The translations under genes were made by a program, and so were the position numbers. Shown in pieces: positions 35,810-48,298 of a stretch of DNA of 64,000 nucleotides. This DNA comes from Kalaharituber pfeilii (lineage: Eukaryota > Ascomycota > Pezizomycetes > Pezizales > Pezizaceae), in assembly GCA_015179045.1 (NCBI GenBank), contig WHUZ01000003.1, positions 1,302,001 to 1,366,000 on the forward strand, written 5' to 3'. The number at the start of each line of letters is the position of its first letter. Position 1 is the stretch's first letter. A model generated the notes under the pieces. That model was not told where the DNA came from and made no database searches. It was given only the letters and a program-made list of their open reading frames with translations.

Positions 35810-36145
35810 GGATCGATGAGAGGGCAAAGGGGGGTTAGGGGCCATGAGGGCGAAGCTTATGTTACTGTTGCGGGTTAAGGGTAAGAATTTAGCGGAATTT
35901 TGATTATGAGAATTGTCCTTGTGTATTCTTTTAACGCTGAGAGTTCATTGTATATCACATTTGTTCATTCCTTCTTCCATTAGCTTTTATCCATCACTTT
36001 GTTAGCTGAAAATAGGAAAAATAAAAAATATACCAGCACACCCATTCTTTCTTCAAAACCAAAAGTTTCCAACGTAAGCGGTATAAATAAGTAGGGGACA
36101 AGTTTTCCTTTTTTTTTTTTTTAATCCTGCGTTTTTAGCCCCATA

Positions 36146-36176
<31 letters not shown>

Positions 36177-36222
36177 TTTTCGCATTTCGTTTTTACGGTA
36201 CTGTATATTGAGCAAGCTCCTT

Positions 36223-36313
<91 letters not shown>

Positions 36314-36573
36314 TTTTTTTCCTTTGCTAAAAAGTTGAGGGTAAATAAAAGGTTTTTAGAAAAAAATTCACCACAGAAACTTTGACGATATTATTACGTA
36401 ATTTTTTTGAAAATTATTTCACAGAAAAAAAAAAAAAAAAAAAAAAAAAAATAGGTGAAGTTTTGTCGTCCAAGTAGAACAGAATCGTGCGAAGTAACAA
36501 GCTTGTATTGAGGAAGAAGGGAAAAAAAAAAAAAAAAAGAAAAAAAAGGGGGATACTAGAAATTTTTTTTCTG

Positions 36574-36653
<80 letters not shown>

Positions 36654-38162
36654 CGAGTTGCTCCCCGATTCCAACCAACCCCAAATTTTTTGATCCTCGC
36701 TAGAAACTGAAAAGTTCTAAACTCCCAAAATAATTGCTGGTACCGCAGCATTACAGTCTATCTTTATTCAAAGATGCTGGACAACCCTCTTCCCCGTGCT
36801 CAACGTAAGAATCGAACCGGGGCCCTTGATTCTACACCACGTTAGGTCAGGCTATTGGAGTGGACAAAAACTAACGCTCTTAGAACCCAATCCCCCAATC
36901 TCCCACAGCCTCATCCTACTGTCCCGTCCCACCGCCCCTCTGCCCCTCCGACGGCGCCATTAACAATAGACTCGAACTCGAGAAATATGGTCACATGATC
37001 CTGAGCCTTAGTCCTCAACTCTTCCCGGCACTGTAATTTGCTTTGGAAAGGTTTCTGCACACCTCACATATTTTGTACTTCCGCTCTTCAGGTGGCACAA
37101 GCGGCGACAACTGAAGCATATGTGTCGTCCCGCCATACCGGGCCGCTAGTGATTGTGTATGTAAGTAGGAACAGCCCTCTCGGTGCAACGTTTACTAGCA
37201 GCTGCAGGTAAGCCGTACTTCCCAGAAGCCAGTATCTCACTAACAGTACGACACACTACCTCCACATATTTTTTTTTTTCTTTTTTTTTTTCTTTTTCTC
37301 CTTTCTTATTTTCTTATAAATTATCCACGTATATATATATCGTATACTATATAAAAATAACACCTCCTCAATCCTACATCTCCCTCGCTCAACTCGAAAC
37401 AAACAAAAACTCCTATATACAACCCATTCCACTCCTTCTTACAATAAGCTTTCCAATCATCTTTAGATTTTTCTTAATTTTCGGTACTTATACATCTCCC
37501 CACTAATCCTACTCTATCTACGTCCTCCTCGCCTTCCGGGTAACAGGCTACAAACACACTTCAACACCATATTACAAAATCCAAGAAAGGCCGTTTAATA
37601 TGGCCTGGTTAAAACAAAAGCGGGTATGTTCTGCGAGGCAGGGGAATTTCAGAAGATTGGTGAGGGGTTGCAGAATTGTGTCCAAAGTGAATATCAAGGA
37701 AGTCATATTAAACTTGGAAGAAAATAACGGAATGGCAGTGACGGAGGGGGAGCGGGCGAGGAGATAACAGACACCAAGAGAAAATTATGAATGAGGGAAA
37801 AAGGAAGCGGAAAGCGCTGATAAAGAAATAAAAAATACAAAATGAAAAAAATAAAAATTCGAGGATAATAATGATCAAAAAGAACAAGAGAAACACGAAA
37901 AATAGATCACAGGAAAGGGAATTAGTGGAATTAGAGGGACTCTGTAGAAAAGAGAAAGAAGAGAAAGAAGGGAAAGGAAAACAACCGAACCCAGACGCCT
38001 TTCATGGAGGGTGAAGCAATTTTGTGCACAAAATGTATAATGATTCAACAACCTCTGCTTAAAAGTAAGGACCATAGCCCCTCTCCCCCTTGTGTTTTAT
38101 TCGTTTTGAATTTTTTTCTTTTTTTTTCTTTTATATCTTCTACCGCCTTCTCACTTCGAATA
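35810..38162. other. Convergent spacer, microsatellite-rich
   Basis: No gene is supported over 2.3 kb between the transporter and DENN stop codons. The stretch is dominated by A/T tracts and the simple repeats listed separately. A tRNA-like T-arm string occurs near 36808-36830 without the rest of a tRNA. Confidence 0.5.
36144..36660. repeat. Cluster of microsatellites and homopolymers
   Basis: In order: a TA run (about 36144-36168), an ATTT tetranucleotide array of about 23-24 units (about 36222-36315), an A-run (36424-36450), interrupted A-runs (36522-36547), a CA array (36577-36604) and an A-run of about 46 (36605-36651). They lie in the convergent 3' spacer. Confidence 0.9.
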
Positions 38163-41100
38163 CTAGCTGTCGACATGTTGCTTGGTGATAGTGGGTATCG
38201 CATTTGGACTGGGCTTCCTCTTAGGTTTTGACGCCGTTATTTTAGGGACACCTTGATTAACACGGGGCTCTCGAAGCAGCACAGGGTCGAGTTTTGACGG
38301 GACTTTTGAAAATCAGCAAGTTGTACAGTTGCAGGAATCAGAAGACTGGACATACCTCTGTTTGGCGGGAGACTCTGTTCATTTAACGTTCGACCAGCGG
38401 TAGTTGGTGATATTGCTGAGGATGTGCGCCACAAATGTTCAGAGGCATCGTAAAGGAAATGTGTGGCTGTGTTTGAAATGTAAGTTTCCTCTGAACAGAA
38501 ACATTATTGCCATTGGAAAAGCACTTACAGCTCTTTGAACCGAAAAATGAGCTCTTCCCTCGATTCTTCTTTGATAAGATTATTTGGTCAAACAGCATGA
38601 GAGAAGGATCTGTGGGTTTTTTCGATTCCCGATCATGGATAAATTCGCTGAAGGCTAAAACCAAAGAAGTCAGATTACCCTCAGCGCCAATCATGTGTGA
38701 CACATACCTTGTGTTTGCTCCAATGTCTTCACATAATCGGCACACTCATGAGGCATGCTCTTGAGAAACCCTTCCATGTTGAACTTGTAAAGCTTTCCTG
38801 CCTTTTTCCCATCGCCAGTGGCAGGAATGAGGAACCTCCTGTAAGTATATAGAAGACTTGCCAAGCACCTAACAAAGGCTGCTCTGATCTGATCTGGGAA
38901 AAATGCGACTGGGCATGGTAGGCATATGGCGGCGGAACATCGCATGTGCGTTGCGGCATTACAGTCTAGAAATTGTTAGGCACAGTAGAAGGCTTCAAAA
39001 TAGATGTGACATACTAGCGCAGCCATAGATTCCGTCATCTGATCTTTCTTCACAAATGGAACAAACAGTTTCTGTATCATGAGGCCTCCAGTGCAAGCAA
39101 TGACCCTCTACCCATCTTGTTGTATCGCTATTCCGTATAGGCTGCATTACGATACTTGGCATGATGGTTGATGCGGCCAGTGTAGAAGGGGAGTACACTG
39201 ATGGAGGATACTGATTGAAGATGGATTGCGAGTCCGTGAGGGAAGAGGTTGATGGCGATGGTGAATGGCCGGTAAGGGGGACGCTTGGTCTCCGCAATGT
39301 TGGCGCTCTTTCGAATCCAAACTTTTTACCATAGAGTAAGTGATCACCGTGGGCAGGATTCCTACAAGGGAAGCGCACACTTACAGAAGAGCTACGCCGT
39401 GAATTTCCAGAAGAGTCCAAGTTTCCAGATCGTTTACCCCTCAGTGTTGCTGTCAGGGTAAATCCAGAGTCTTGCCTGGGAAGTGTTCCTCCAGTTGACC
39501 CGTGATATCCAGAGTAGCTGGGAGACTTTGGAGAAGGTGGAGAGTTCCCTCGGATGGTACCACTAGTAATTGGTCTCTCATATGTTTTTGATTGAGTTTT
39601 AGCGTACGTGAAACCATTGAACACCAAGGGCCGGGGAGCAAAATCTGATGAGCAAGTTCCACCAAAAGATGTCGAAGGAAGGTTGACCAATTTTGCAAGA
39701 GTGCTTGCTGGGGGGATAGGTGAGTAGAGTGACGAACATTCTGAGACCATGCAATCGCTAGGGAAGGCTTCGATGACATATTGAGGAGGCCCTACGGGCA
39801 CCCCATAACGACTGTGATGTCCAGCAGCCAATTGAAGCAGAGAAACAAGTTTCCGTCGCTGTGCCCTGGGCAATACTGTAGGTGGATTAGAGGACAAAAT
39901 AGAATCAGAGTCTAAATCAACCAAAACGAAATCCTCCTCTGGTAACTCAATCTTGTCATAACGCCTTTCTATGCCTACGATATATGGACAGGGTGCTTCA
40001 ATAGCAGACAGAAGCCTTGCAGGTAAGACTGGTATGAAAATACCAGACCATGTAAATGGGTATAGCAAGCTAACCAATGATCTGGACGCAGAATGCAGCA
40101 TTGCTGTGTGAGACGAAAGCAAGATGATGCGAGATTCGGCCAATGCAAACTAAGCCCATCGATTAGCAAACCAAATGCAACGAGTTTCAGATTTTCATCA
40201 AGTACCTCAAACATAGTGACCACGTTTTGCAAGGACATCGACCTAAATAATGCATATAGATCAATCTAATAAGAAGTTAATACATGGAAGGATCAAATAT
40301 CTGGAGACAGGAAATGCCAACATTTCTGCTACCAGGAAGCTCGTTAATGGCCTCCTTTCTAGCATAAAGTTTCAACTCCCTTAGCGCCACCTCCACCTGA
40401 GTTTTGGATCCATCAGGAGCTGGTGCCTCTGCACATAAGTTGACAACGTATCTTTCCAGAGGTTGCCATGTCCCTAGACTTGGTGAAGATGGTGGGACCC
40501 GCTGTATGGTACCGTTCAACATTGGAACTACAATCGCTTTCAGCCATTCCTTCCAGAAACTTGTTAAAGACGCATCCTTTCCCAAAATCCCAAATGCTCG
40601 TGGTATCCATAACCCGGTTTCACCGTCAGTAAGGCCTTCAATCTTGGAAGCCGCACCATGTCGAACAGGTCGTAATAGATCGGCCATTAACGAAATACGC
40701 TCCTCGGTTTCAACAATTTCTTCGTCCAAAGCTTCACGAGCGCTGGCGGCAGTTGTGGGAAGTCTTGCGAGTAGACGAGATAGTTTTGCTCGCTCAGCGG
40801 CAAGCCTCTCTCCCAAACTACTTGCTAATTCCCGCTCCTCGCTCGTCATATTATCTCTTCTCCATTCTTCACATTTCCGCTCTAAATCTTCTGCAGCCCT
40901 GGGGTTAAGGGGTATCCATATTATTACGCAAATTCCATGAAGTTGGGAGTTATCGCCGCCTGTCATCGTAAATCCATGCCATGTTGACCTTGGTCGTTCA
41001 TCAGAAGAAACAATATTTACATCATTTGGGAAAGCAAACCTCTAAGGTGTCAGCAGATATCACCTATCAATCAAAGAAAGGGACCCTTACATAGGTACAT

Positions 41101-41927
41101 AATCCGGAAATGGGCCTCTCTTTTTCACCTCCTCAAGCATAGATCTAGGAGGATATCGATCTAGTAGAACAGGTTCAAATTTTCGCCTCAATGGGTGCAT
41201 ATTAGGTGAAGGATTCAGAGGCTGTGGGACCGGAATCACCGAGTTGTAATTCGACATTCTCCTAGACGTTCTTATTGAAGCTGAAGAACTATTAGTGACG
41301 ATGTCTACAGTTTCGAGAGGTTGGCAATATCACCTGCTCGGTTAACTACTGAAGGTGCTCTCCTCATGGAGCTCAGATCCCTGAGGGATATTCTCCTTCG
41401 CAGGGAACCCGCCTTCTGAATATTTGCATCGTCATTGATCACCTTCTGGGCTCTCGGGTGTACGACCGGTTTACTGTTCACAATCGTCCCCGCGCTAAAA
41501 GACAAATCTTCCAGAAAGCTTTCCCTCTCCGCGGCAAATTTAAACAAAGCTTTATCAAAATCAGCATCTGACATTCCCGCTTTCAAACTGTTGGCCAGCG
41601 TGCTCGTGCTGCTGTTGCTGCTTCGTAACTTTCCCAGCCCCCCGGGTTTTGGGAGGCCACAGAAAGCCTTCCATCACCAGAGGGTGTGAGGTTGGGCGAT
41701 GGTGATAATCTGTTTGGCGAGTTTGACCTGCTTCCAGGTTGTAACGTGCCATTACTCCGTCTGTGGTAAGGGGTATCCGCTTCATCGGGTTCTGCCGTCT
41801 CCAGGACGCCTTCAGCAAATCCCATCCGTGGAGGTTCCGGAGGCATATGCTCTCCATAGGATATCGAGTCAATTCCAGCAATCCAGAAGTATTCGGCCAG
41901 GGGAGGCAAGTTCATGTTTTTGTCCAT
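38163..41927 (-). CDS. DENN-domain protein (Rab-GEF type), one homopolymer frameshift
   Basis: DENN proteins exchange GDP for GTP on Rab GTPases in membrane traffic. Nine exons are modelled: 41927-41309, 41261-41091, 41039-40322, 40265-40206, 40149-39015, 38965-38708, 38654-38529, 38466-38356 and 38251-38163. The spliced length is 3287 nt, one short of a multiple of three. Landmarks: MDKNMNLPPLAEYFWIAGID at the start, uDENN with FAFPNDVNIVSSDERPRSTW and LHGICVIIW, a coiled coil, cDENN with ESRIILLSSHTAMLHSASRS and LLYPFTWSGIFIPVLPARLL, a disordered Ser/Pro region, a Cys/His cluster (CSICEE, then HMRCSAAIC) like a C1 finger, and dDENN with FIHDRESKKP. The frame breaks in a six-C run (plus strand 41638-41643), where one extra base would restore it: a sequencing error or a real lesion. 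Confidence 0.85.
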
Positions 41928-43500
41928 CTTGTCAGATTGACTCAGTGCCTGCAGAGTGTGGATGATTGGTGTATCCTAGCTGTCCGTAACAAAGTTCAGC
42001 GTCGGGTCCTGGCCGGCGTCATTCGAACGCAATGTGAGAGCCGAAGAATTCCAGAAAAGGGCGAAATCAGTCGGAAAGATATGCTGCTGCAGCAAGTATT
42101 TGTATCGACACAACGTGGGCCGCAAAAAGAAGATGGCTAGCAAGAATGCAAGAGACGTATGTAAGCGGTTCAGGAGCCTAGCTGCTGGTTCGGGATGGCA
42201 CAGTGCGTTTTGGGAGGGAGGGACGGAGAAGGAGGGGAAAGAAGGGCAAGACGACCGTCAATGGAGGGAGGTTGAGTGGGGGGAGATTGATTTTGGGGGC
42301 GGGAAGGGAAGAAAGGTGGTGGTGAGTTGAGCGAGTTGGGCTCGTTTGGGGGACACGGGACTGTGGATACTGCGGGAGGCAGGCAAGGGGAGGAAGGACA
42401 TCTACTCTACTCTACGGGCGTCGACGTGCGTGAAGAGGGCGTCTGCTGCAGATGCTACGAAACCGCGTCGGGAGCAAGGGTGGGGAGGTGCTGCCCTGGC
42501 GGGGGGGGGTATCTGAGGGGGAGGGGGGAGGGGGAAGGGGGGAGGGGGAGGGGGGAGGGGAGGGGAGGCAGCAGCAGCAGTAGCAGCAGCGGCGTCTGTG
42601 TGCACTGCTTGATATCTCTGCCAGGCCTCTTGGGGTCGCTGGGCCTGGCGGGCGCTCGTCGTCGTCGTCCGTTCCCTTCCTCTGCGCTGCTTCTTCTGCG
42701 CCTACGGGGGGGGGGGGCCAGCGGTGCAGGGGCGACCTGGGGGCGGACAGGCGCGGTTAGTGCGCAGGCGGGCATGCAGCGATGCAGCGATGCAGCGATG
42801 CAGGCGTGTTCGGGGGCATCCGTCTGCATATGATGCTTGCATTTGAGGTACGGTACCTCTGCGCAGCCAGCGCCAGGGGCCGCTCTGGGGGCGCGCGCGG
42901 CGGCGGGCTCGGTGGGCTCGGTGGGCTCGGTGGGCCCGGTGGGCCCCCAAGGGCAGCCCGGCGCGATCGTCCAGCGACTCCGACTCTGCTCGCTTTCTCT
43001 GTGCGCTTCGACGCGGCACCCAGCGGTCGACGCCATGGCAGCAACCCCGCGTGACTGTGAGCAGGCCAGCTCTGGCAGCCTGTGCGGCCTGCGATGCCTC
43101 ATCTCTGGCCCCGGCCCCATCCCGCACAGTGCAAATGCAAAGAGCCCACTCCAGTCTCGAGCCGAGCCATCCCCCCCTCCCGCCGCCGCCGGAGGAGGGA
43201 AAGCTTGTGATGGCCCCGCACCGTAGCCCAGAGCGTCTGCCCTGGCCATCGTCGCCACCCCCCCCAGAGGCATTCGGCGCTCGACACGTCGAGCAGAGTG
43301 TTCGTGCACACTAAAGCAGACTACTGCAGAAACCTGCTGCCATCTGGTCCTGCTGCTGGAGGGTGAGAGCCCCCACCCAAATCGCGCTCATCCTCCACCA
43401 TAATCCGCCCCCTTCCAGCGCCCCAAGGTCCTTCTCACTCAAATTGGCTTTTGCTATGATAAGTACTTAGCTTGTTCCGCCACGGATCTACAGTTCAGGG
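41928..43500. other. GC-rich region upstream of the DENN gene, with G-tracts
   Basis: No gene is supported despite long low-complexity frames on both strands. It contains GAGGGG/GGGGGA arrays (about 42493-42570), a GATGCAGC-type run (42776-42803), a nine-base GGTGGGCTC tandem (about 42908-42945) and G-runs near 42707-42717. The purine-rich strand could form G-quadruplexes. The part next to 41927 should hold the DENN promoter. Confidence 0.5.
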
Positions 43501-43529
43501 TCCACAAGCACTGCATTAATGTACTCGTA

Positions 43530-43725
43530 CAGGGCTTAGGCAAAAGTATCCTGAAAGTTATGCAGTATCTGAAAAAACCCCAGTAGCTGTACTCGAGTAC
43601 GATCACAGACTGAATTTGTTGCGCAACCGCGCTGCTCGTGCTTTTTGCTATACGATATGCAGCACTGACCTTTCCTGATACTGCATAACTTTCAGGGGTG
43701 TACGGGTACTTTCGCCTAGGTACTG
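43530..43725. mobile_element. MITE, 196 bp, TA-flanked
   Basis: The inverted ends align as CAG, then CTTAGGC/CCTAGGC, AAAGTA, then a shared CTGAAAGTTATGCAGTATC, over about 50 bp per arm with one gap. TA flanks both ends (43528-43529 and 43726-43727). Size, inverted ends and TA duplication fit a non-autonomous Tc1/mariner derivative. It has no coding capacity. Confidence 0.75.
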
Positions 43726-43727
43726 TA

Positions 43728-45862
43728 AAGTACTTTATATTGCTAGCACTTTCAATTTTGCCTTACTTCAAGATTCATGCTTGCCTTACTATGTTTGGAC
43801 TCACAGGGAAAATCTGAAAGAAGCCAAACGTTGGCCCTTCCCATCCTGTGAAACTGAGGGCCCCCGGACGTTGAGCTAGGATATCCCCAGATGCAAAAGT
43901 ACTTGGCAGCAGACCTGACGACAATATATGGGGTATAGGTGCATCAGCTATGATAGACAGAATGTCTTGCTTGCTGCACATGCTGGCTAGTCTCCTATGC
44001 ATAACCAGACGCTGACTATGCTGGCCGCATACGAATGCTATTGTCGCGTCATTAGCAGTTGCTACCCAGAGTGAATTTACAGCTTCAATTGCCATAGCAT
44101 GCCATAGCAGGCCTGCCCGGACAATCAATATTGCCGTCCCCTGCTTCTGACCGGCCAGGCTACACCGTGCCTGGATGACAAGGGCTTTAGAGTTTTGCTA
44201 GTCCAACAGGTTTGCCACGATAGCTCACATGAAGTACGGCGTGTGAACACGCATTGTTGCACGCGGACGAGAAAGCTTAACTCAAAAACTTCTTTCCTTT
44301 TTTTAACCTTTTCCTCTTGCTTTTAATTTATTTTTTTCTAATCAGTGTCGAAGCTTGTCAGTATGAGAAATGACGCTACAGAACTGCCAAAAACTATTAA
44401 TCTTTAAACAGCCACCAAGTCGCTGCTAGATACTCATCCAATTGTGGGACACTCGAATTTTGCTACGAGATTTCGGCATTTCCCCCAGTGTTGTCGGAAG
44501 CTGTAAGCTACTCGTTATCAGTTGTTATCCTTGAAGATCCGGCCAGTGGCTAGAATGAAGTACGTAAGTGCATCACATTTGATATGAGTCTGGTTACCAG
44601 AACTAGATACGAAAGCAGTATGAGATGCGACAATATGAGTAGCTAGCCTTATTAATCCATTATATCAGTTACACTTCGTACACTGCCAAACACTGCTTTG
44701 GGCTGGAAAACCCTAGTATGGTTGAGGGCAGAAAAAATTCAACCAGGCTATGACTAGCTCGGGTTCGATGTATGCATGGAATTTCAATCGTGCAGCGGGT
44801 TGCAGAAATTCCAAGCAACCGTTTCCTTCCAGTGCCCATGTAAATGCGACGTCTACCTCGAAGCATTCAAGGAAGCTTGGGATATTTCAAGGCTGTATCT
44901 CTAAAAGCAACTGCCAGAATGGTACTGTGTTTTAATGTAGAGATGAGGGATGATAATCAACTAACATTAAAGGATGTTTTCTTTGACTAGCTTTACTGCA
45001 ACCTAACACAACAGCAGAAATAACTTGAATTTGACCCCGTACTCATTCCCTTGTTGGAAATCAAAAAGAAGATGCACCTTCTAGAGATGCCTTTTTCTTT
45101 TCTTGCAGGTATTAGAAAATGATATATTTCTCCAGGCTGATATTAGGAAAAATCAGGATAGAATATGATAGTCGGTCAGATGAACATACGGGTATCGTTG
45201 TCGACAAGGACTAAGATTGTCAACAACGGTCCCTGAATCGAGAAAATTAAACCTGTATTAAACTACGTGGAAGCTCGTGATCTTGTGATTCTGTAGCAGG
45301 GTTCTTCAGGGGTCGATAGCTACAGGCCAAAGCCGACATTGCGGAACCTGTACCGCAAAGTGTAGTAGAAAAGAAACTTGAAACGAGCCAGACTCTAAAT
45401 ATATCAACATTTATATTAAGGTGCCCTCATCCAGTAGTACATACTAGCCTATGTTCTCTTCAAAAAAAGGAGAATGCATAATTCCATCGAGACTAATGTT
45501 GAAAAGGGCAGCGATCCAGCAGGTTCATCGCAGCAAGCACTTGCTTTTTGTCATTACGAAAATCAGACATGCAGCTGATAGCTTGCCTTATTGACGGATT
45601 GATGAATTGACCCCTTATTTGTGAATTCACCATCTTGCTTCTTGCTCTTTTGGCTTTCTGCTTTCTCTCAGGGACCAGGCATTCACACCGATGGTCGGAG
45701 CTAGCCGATATGGTCCATGTTCACAAGATGCCTAGGCTTGTCCATTTGTATGCGAGGTGCATCGTTACACTACAGGGTACCGTACGGCCCAACGGCCAGC
45801 CAGGTACTTTTGCCGGCTATAAGAACTACCATGGAAGAGCAATCTTGGCAGCATCTACCAAC
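43728..45862. other. Gene-poor repeat-like region
   Basis: No gene is supported. The 117-aa minus-strand frame at 43775-44128 has no recognised motif. Composition and the flanking MITEs suggest old repeat DNA, but I could define no further element ends. Confidence 0.4.
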
Positions 45863-45864
45863 TA

Positions 45865-46567
45865 CAGTCCGACCTTGCTATAATAATGAATACGCAAAAT
45901 TTGGCCCTTTGTTTTCACTATGTATAGAAAGGTTTTCAGTATAGAAAACTGTGGCAAATTAGTCATATAGTCTTGGCAGCTGAGTTCGGAGTCTTCAATA
46001 CTAATTAACCTGTATTGACTTACTAGTAATGGAAATAGCTACATGAAGAAATCAATTTGAATGGGACAGTGGTGGTAGTGATGAATAGGAATGGAAATAG
46101 ATATGTAAGGAGCAGTGGTAGTGGGAGAAGAATATAAATTAGAAGTAAATTAGGAGTCGATTGAGATTCATAGGACGCCAACAGTGAAGATGTCTACTAG
46201 CAAACGGTGAGCATTCATACCAACAACATACCCGGAAGGAACAGACACTCACAACTTGGTTTAAACCAACTCTAGCACTTAATGACATAGTTGCTGTTTG
46301 CTGGGCTGCTCGGGAATTACTGGTGCACAGGAGGCAAGACAGTGGCAGGGGGGTTTCAATGGATATCATCAGCTACTTTTCATTATAGCAAGAACAATTT
46401 GTATGTAGATAAAAATAACTTCCTAGAGTATTTTTTCATTACACTATTTGGTGCAATTTCATTATAGCAAGGTCAAATTGCATGGGAATGGAAAATCCAA
46501 GAGCACGGTGTATTCATAATAGCAAGGTTTTCACTATAGCGGGGTTCATTATAGCAAGGTCGGACTG
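45865..46567. mobile_element. Pogo/Fot1-like non-autonomous element, 703 bp
   Basis: The element begins CAGTCCGACCTTGCTATAAT and ends with the exact reverse complement, flanked by TA on both sides (45863-45864 and 46568-46569). Variants of the subterminal motif TATAGCAAGG recur inside the right end (about 46464, 46520, 46550). Terminal CAGT with TATAAT-like inner sequence and TA target site matches pogo/Fot1-type elements. Internal frames are short, with no DDE domain seen. It is probably mobilised in trans or dead. Confidence 0.82.
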
Positions 46568-46811
46568 TATTCGACCTTCCTCAGTGTGAAACTCATGAAT
46601 ATCCTGTATTTAGACATATTCAATTCATATTATCCGCTGGAGAAATATAATTATACTGGTAATCATTTTGCAGCTAGTAATCCTATGGATAAGATCCTCT
46701 GTCCACAAGAGGACTTCCATTCAATGCTAGGTTGACTTAAGTACAACACATTCCGATGGTGGATCGTCTTCCCTTTTCGCAGATTTATATGGTTTGAGAA
46801 AGAAAGCCACC

Positions 46812-46891
46812 TACTAGCGAGTAAAATATGTATTCCGACATAGCGCATAATGTGCGTTAGTACCCCAGTCCGAATACATATTTTACTGGCG
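46812..46891. mobile_element. Hairpin MITE, 80 bp, TA-flanked
   Basis: The left arm (46812-46835) and right arm (46869-46891) are inverted near-copies sharing the core AGTAAAATATGTATTC, around a spacer of about 33 bp. TA lies at both borders (46810-46811 and 46892-46893). It sits directly beside the next hairpin. Confidence 0.65.
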
Positions 46892-46897
46892 AGTACA

Positions 46898-47007
46898 TAC
46901 TCGCTGGTTCCGAAAGTATTGGAACGCTGCATAACATATTTGCACTATTCCAAAAGGTGAATGGCCCACACAATTTATGCAGCGTTCCAATACTTTCCGA
47001 ACCAGCG
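46898..47007. mobile_element. Palindromic MITE, 110 bp, TA-flanked
   Basis: Counting the flanking TA, two 37-bp arms (46896-46932 and 46973-47009) are inverted copies with a single mismatch. They start CTCGCTGGTTCCGAAAGT and run through ATTGGAACGCTGCATAA. The spacer is 40 bp. TA flanks (46896-46897 and 47008-47009) fit a mariner-type target site. The near-perfect arms suggest recent origin or conversion. Confidence 0.8.
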
Positions 47008-47141
47008 AGTAACATATCTGGGCTTTAATAATGGAGTAGCGCTGGCTCTTTCTTCGTTTATGTATATCCCGGTTCAAGCTAGTCGATTTCAAGCCTTTTC
47101 TGGGAGCTGGAACAACCTCCTCAAGTAATATTCATAATTTT

Positions 47142-47529
47142 CTAATTGCGCTTAGAATACGCGCGCCCACCCGGGAGCTCTACAGCTTTGATTTTGACTG
47201 TCGGGCGGGAATTGATAAACGTCTTGAAAATGCGTGGTCTATTGCCTATGTCGACCTTAGGTGAAGAATCGGCAACAGTAGCACCGAGCACATGCTCTTC
47301 CTCGTCCTTCAGATCAAATTTTTGCAATTCTTTGCATAGATTCTCCCGGGCGGCGTAAATCGGCTATGCTTTGTCGATCTTCAGGTGTTATAAGCTCCAA
47401 AGTTCGGGTGACGGAGAGTCTAAATCTCAGCAATGATGCGGATGTCTGTGATTGCCACCTATTGGCAGATAAAAGACAACTATGATAATACTCTTCTATT
47501 ATGTACGCATTAACGAAAGCCGGAGGCAA
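47142..47529 (-). pseudogene. Possible broken gene fragment, unknown family
   Basis: Two minus-strand frames look protein-like and continuous in sense: VNAYIIEEYYHSCLL through VTRTLELITPEDRQSIADL (47514-47356), then NLCKELQKFDLKDEEEHVLGA through VKIKAVELPGGRAYSKRN ending at 47142. They are offset by one base near 47354 and there is no room for an intron. Helical, charged composition fits a real protein tail. No family is recognised. Upstream exons could exist in 47.5-48.3 kb but none is convincing. Confidence 0.3.
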
Positions 47530-48298
47530 GGTGAGCTATTCCATGACAGAGCCATGCATAGATTAGTTTTGTAAGCTGGATCCTTGAGTAGCCAGTAGCG
47601 TAAAATACCGCTGGACTTAAAATGAACTATATCTCTGGGTGTGCAGAATATACTAGAGACTGTTGATGTAACACATTATATTAAGGGCTCTGCATAGAGC
47701 AATTGCTCGGATGGGGTAGAGGATAATGCTGGTCAGGGAAGGCCGAGATAATCTTGAGAACTGTCAGTGCTGCAACAGGATGAGGATAAAGCGACAGAAG
47801 AACTCTACTCGCCTAATGCGGCTCCTTCTGTATGTCTTGTTTTGATGTAGAAGTAAAGGGTTCCCAAGCCATGTTTGATAGCCCAAAGAAAAAAGGGTTG
47901 CTACCTCGTCCGTGGATACATCTTGAAATGAAGTAGGATGTAGCTTACAAGTAGTCTCGGATCTAGTCTCGTAACCATCTCGGATCATCTATTTGCCATA
48001 CTGTAGCTGTTGGTTGGAATTCCGAGTGTCTGGTAAGAAAGGTGAACCAGACTAGGGCAGGTGAAGCCTGGTCCCTTTCTTGGCATGCCAAGGTTCGTGA
48101 TTGAAATACTTGTACTAAGTTCAGTGGTCCGCTCATCTGAGCTTTCACTACTTGATTTCCCCCTATTGCACCAGCAGCTGTTCGATTTTGGTGTCGATAA
48201 TGTCAGTTCCATTACCTCGCTCGGATTCACTTTACCTCGTATTAGATACTCCGAAGGGTATGTGGTGCCATTCAAGAAATCCCTTCGATCATCGCCAA

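Noticed and set aside
36808..36830. tRNA-like T-arm string (AATCGAACCGG, minus strand GGTTCGATT)
   Set aside because: The flanking bases do not form the T-stem, anticodon arm or acceptor stem of a tRNA; at best a short relic.
42327..43309. Several long frames (168-284 aa) on both strands
   Set aside because: Low-complexity GC-rich repeats upstream of the DENN gene open all frames at once; no conserved blocks.
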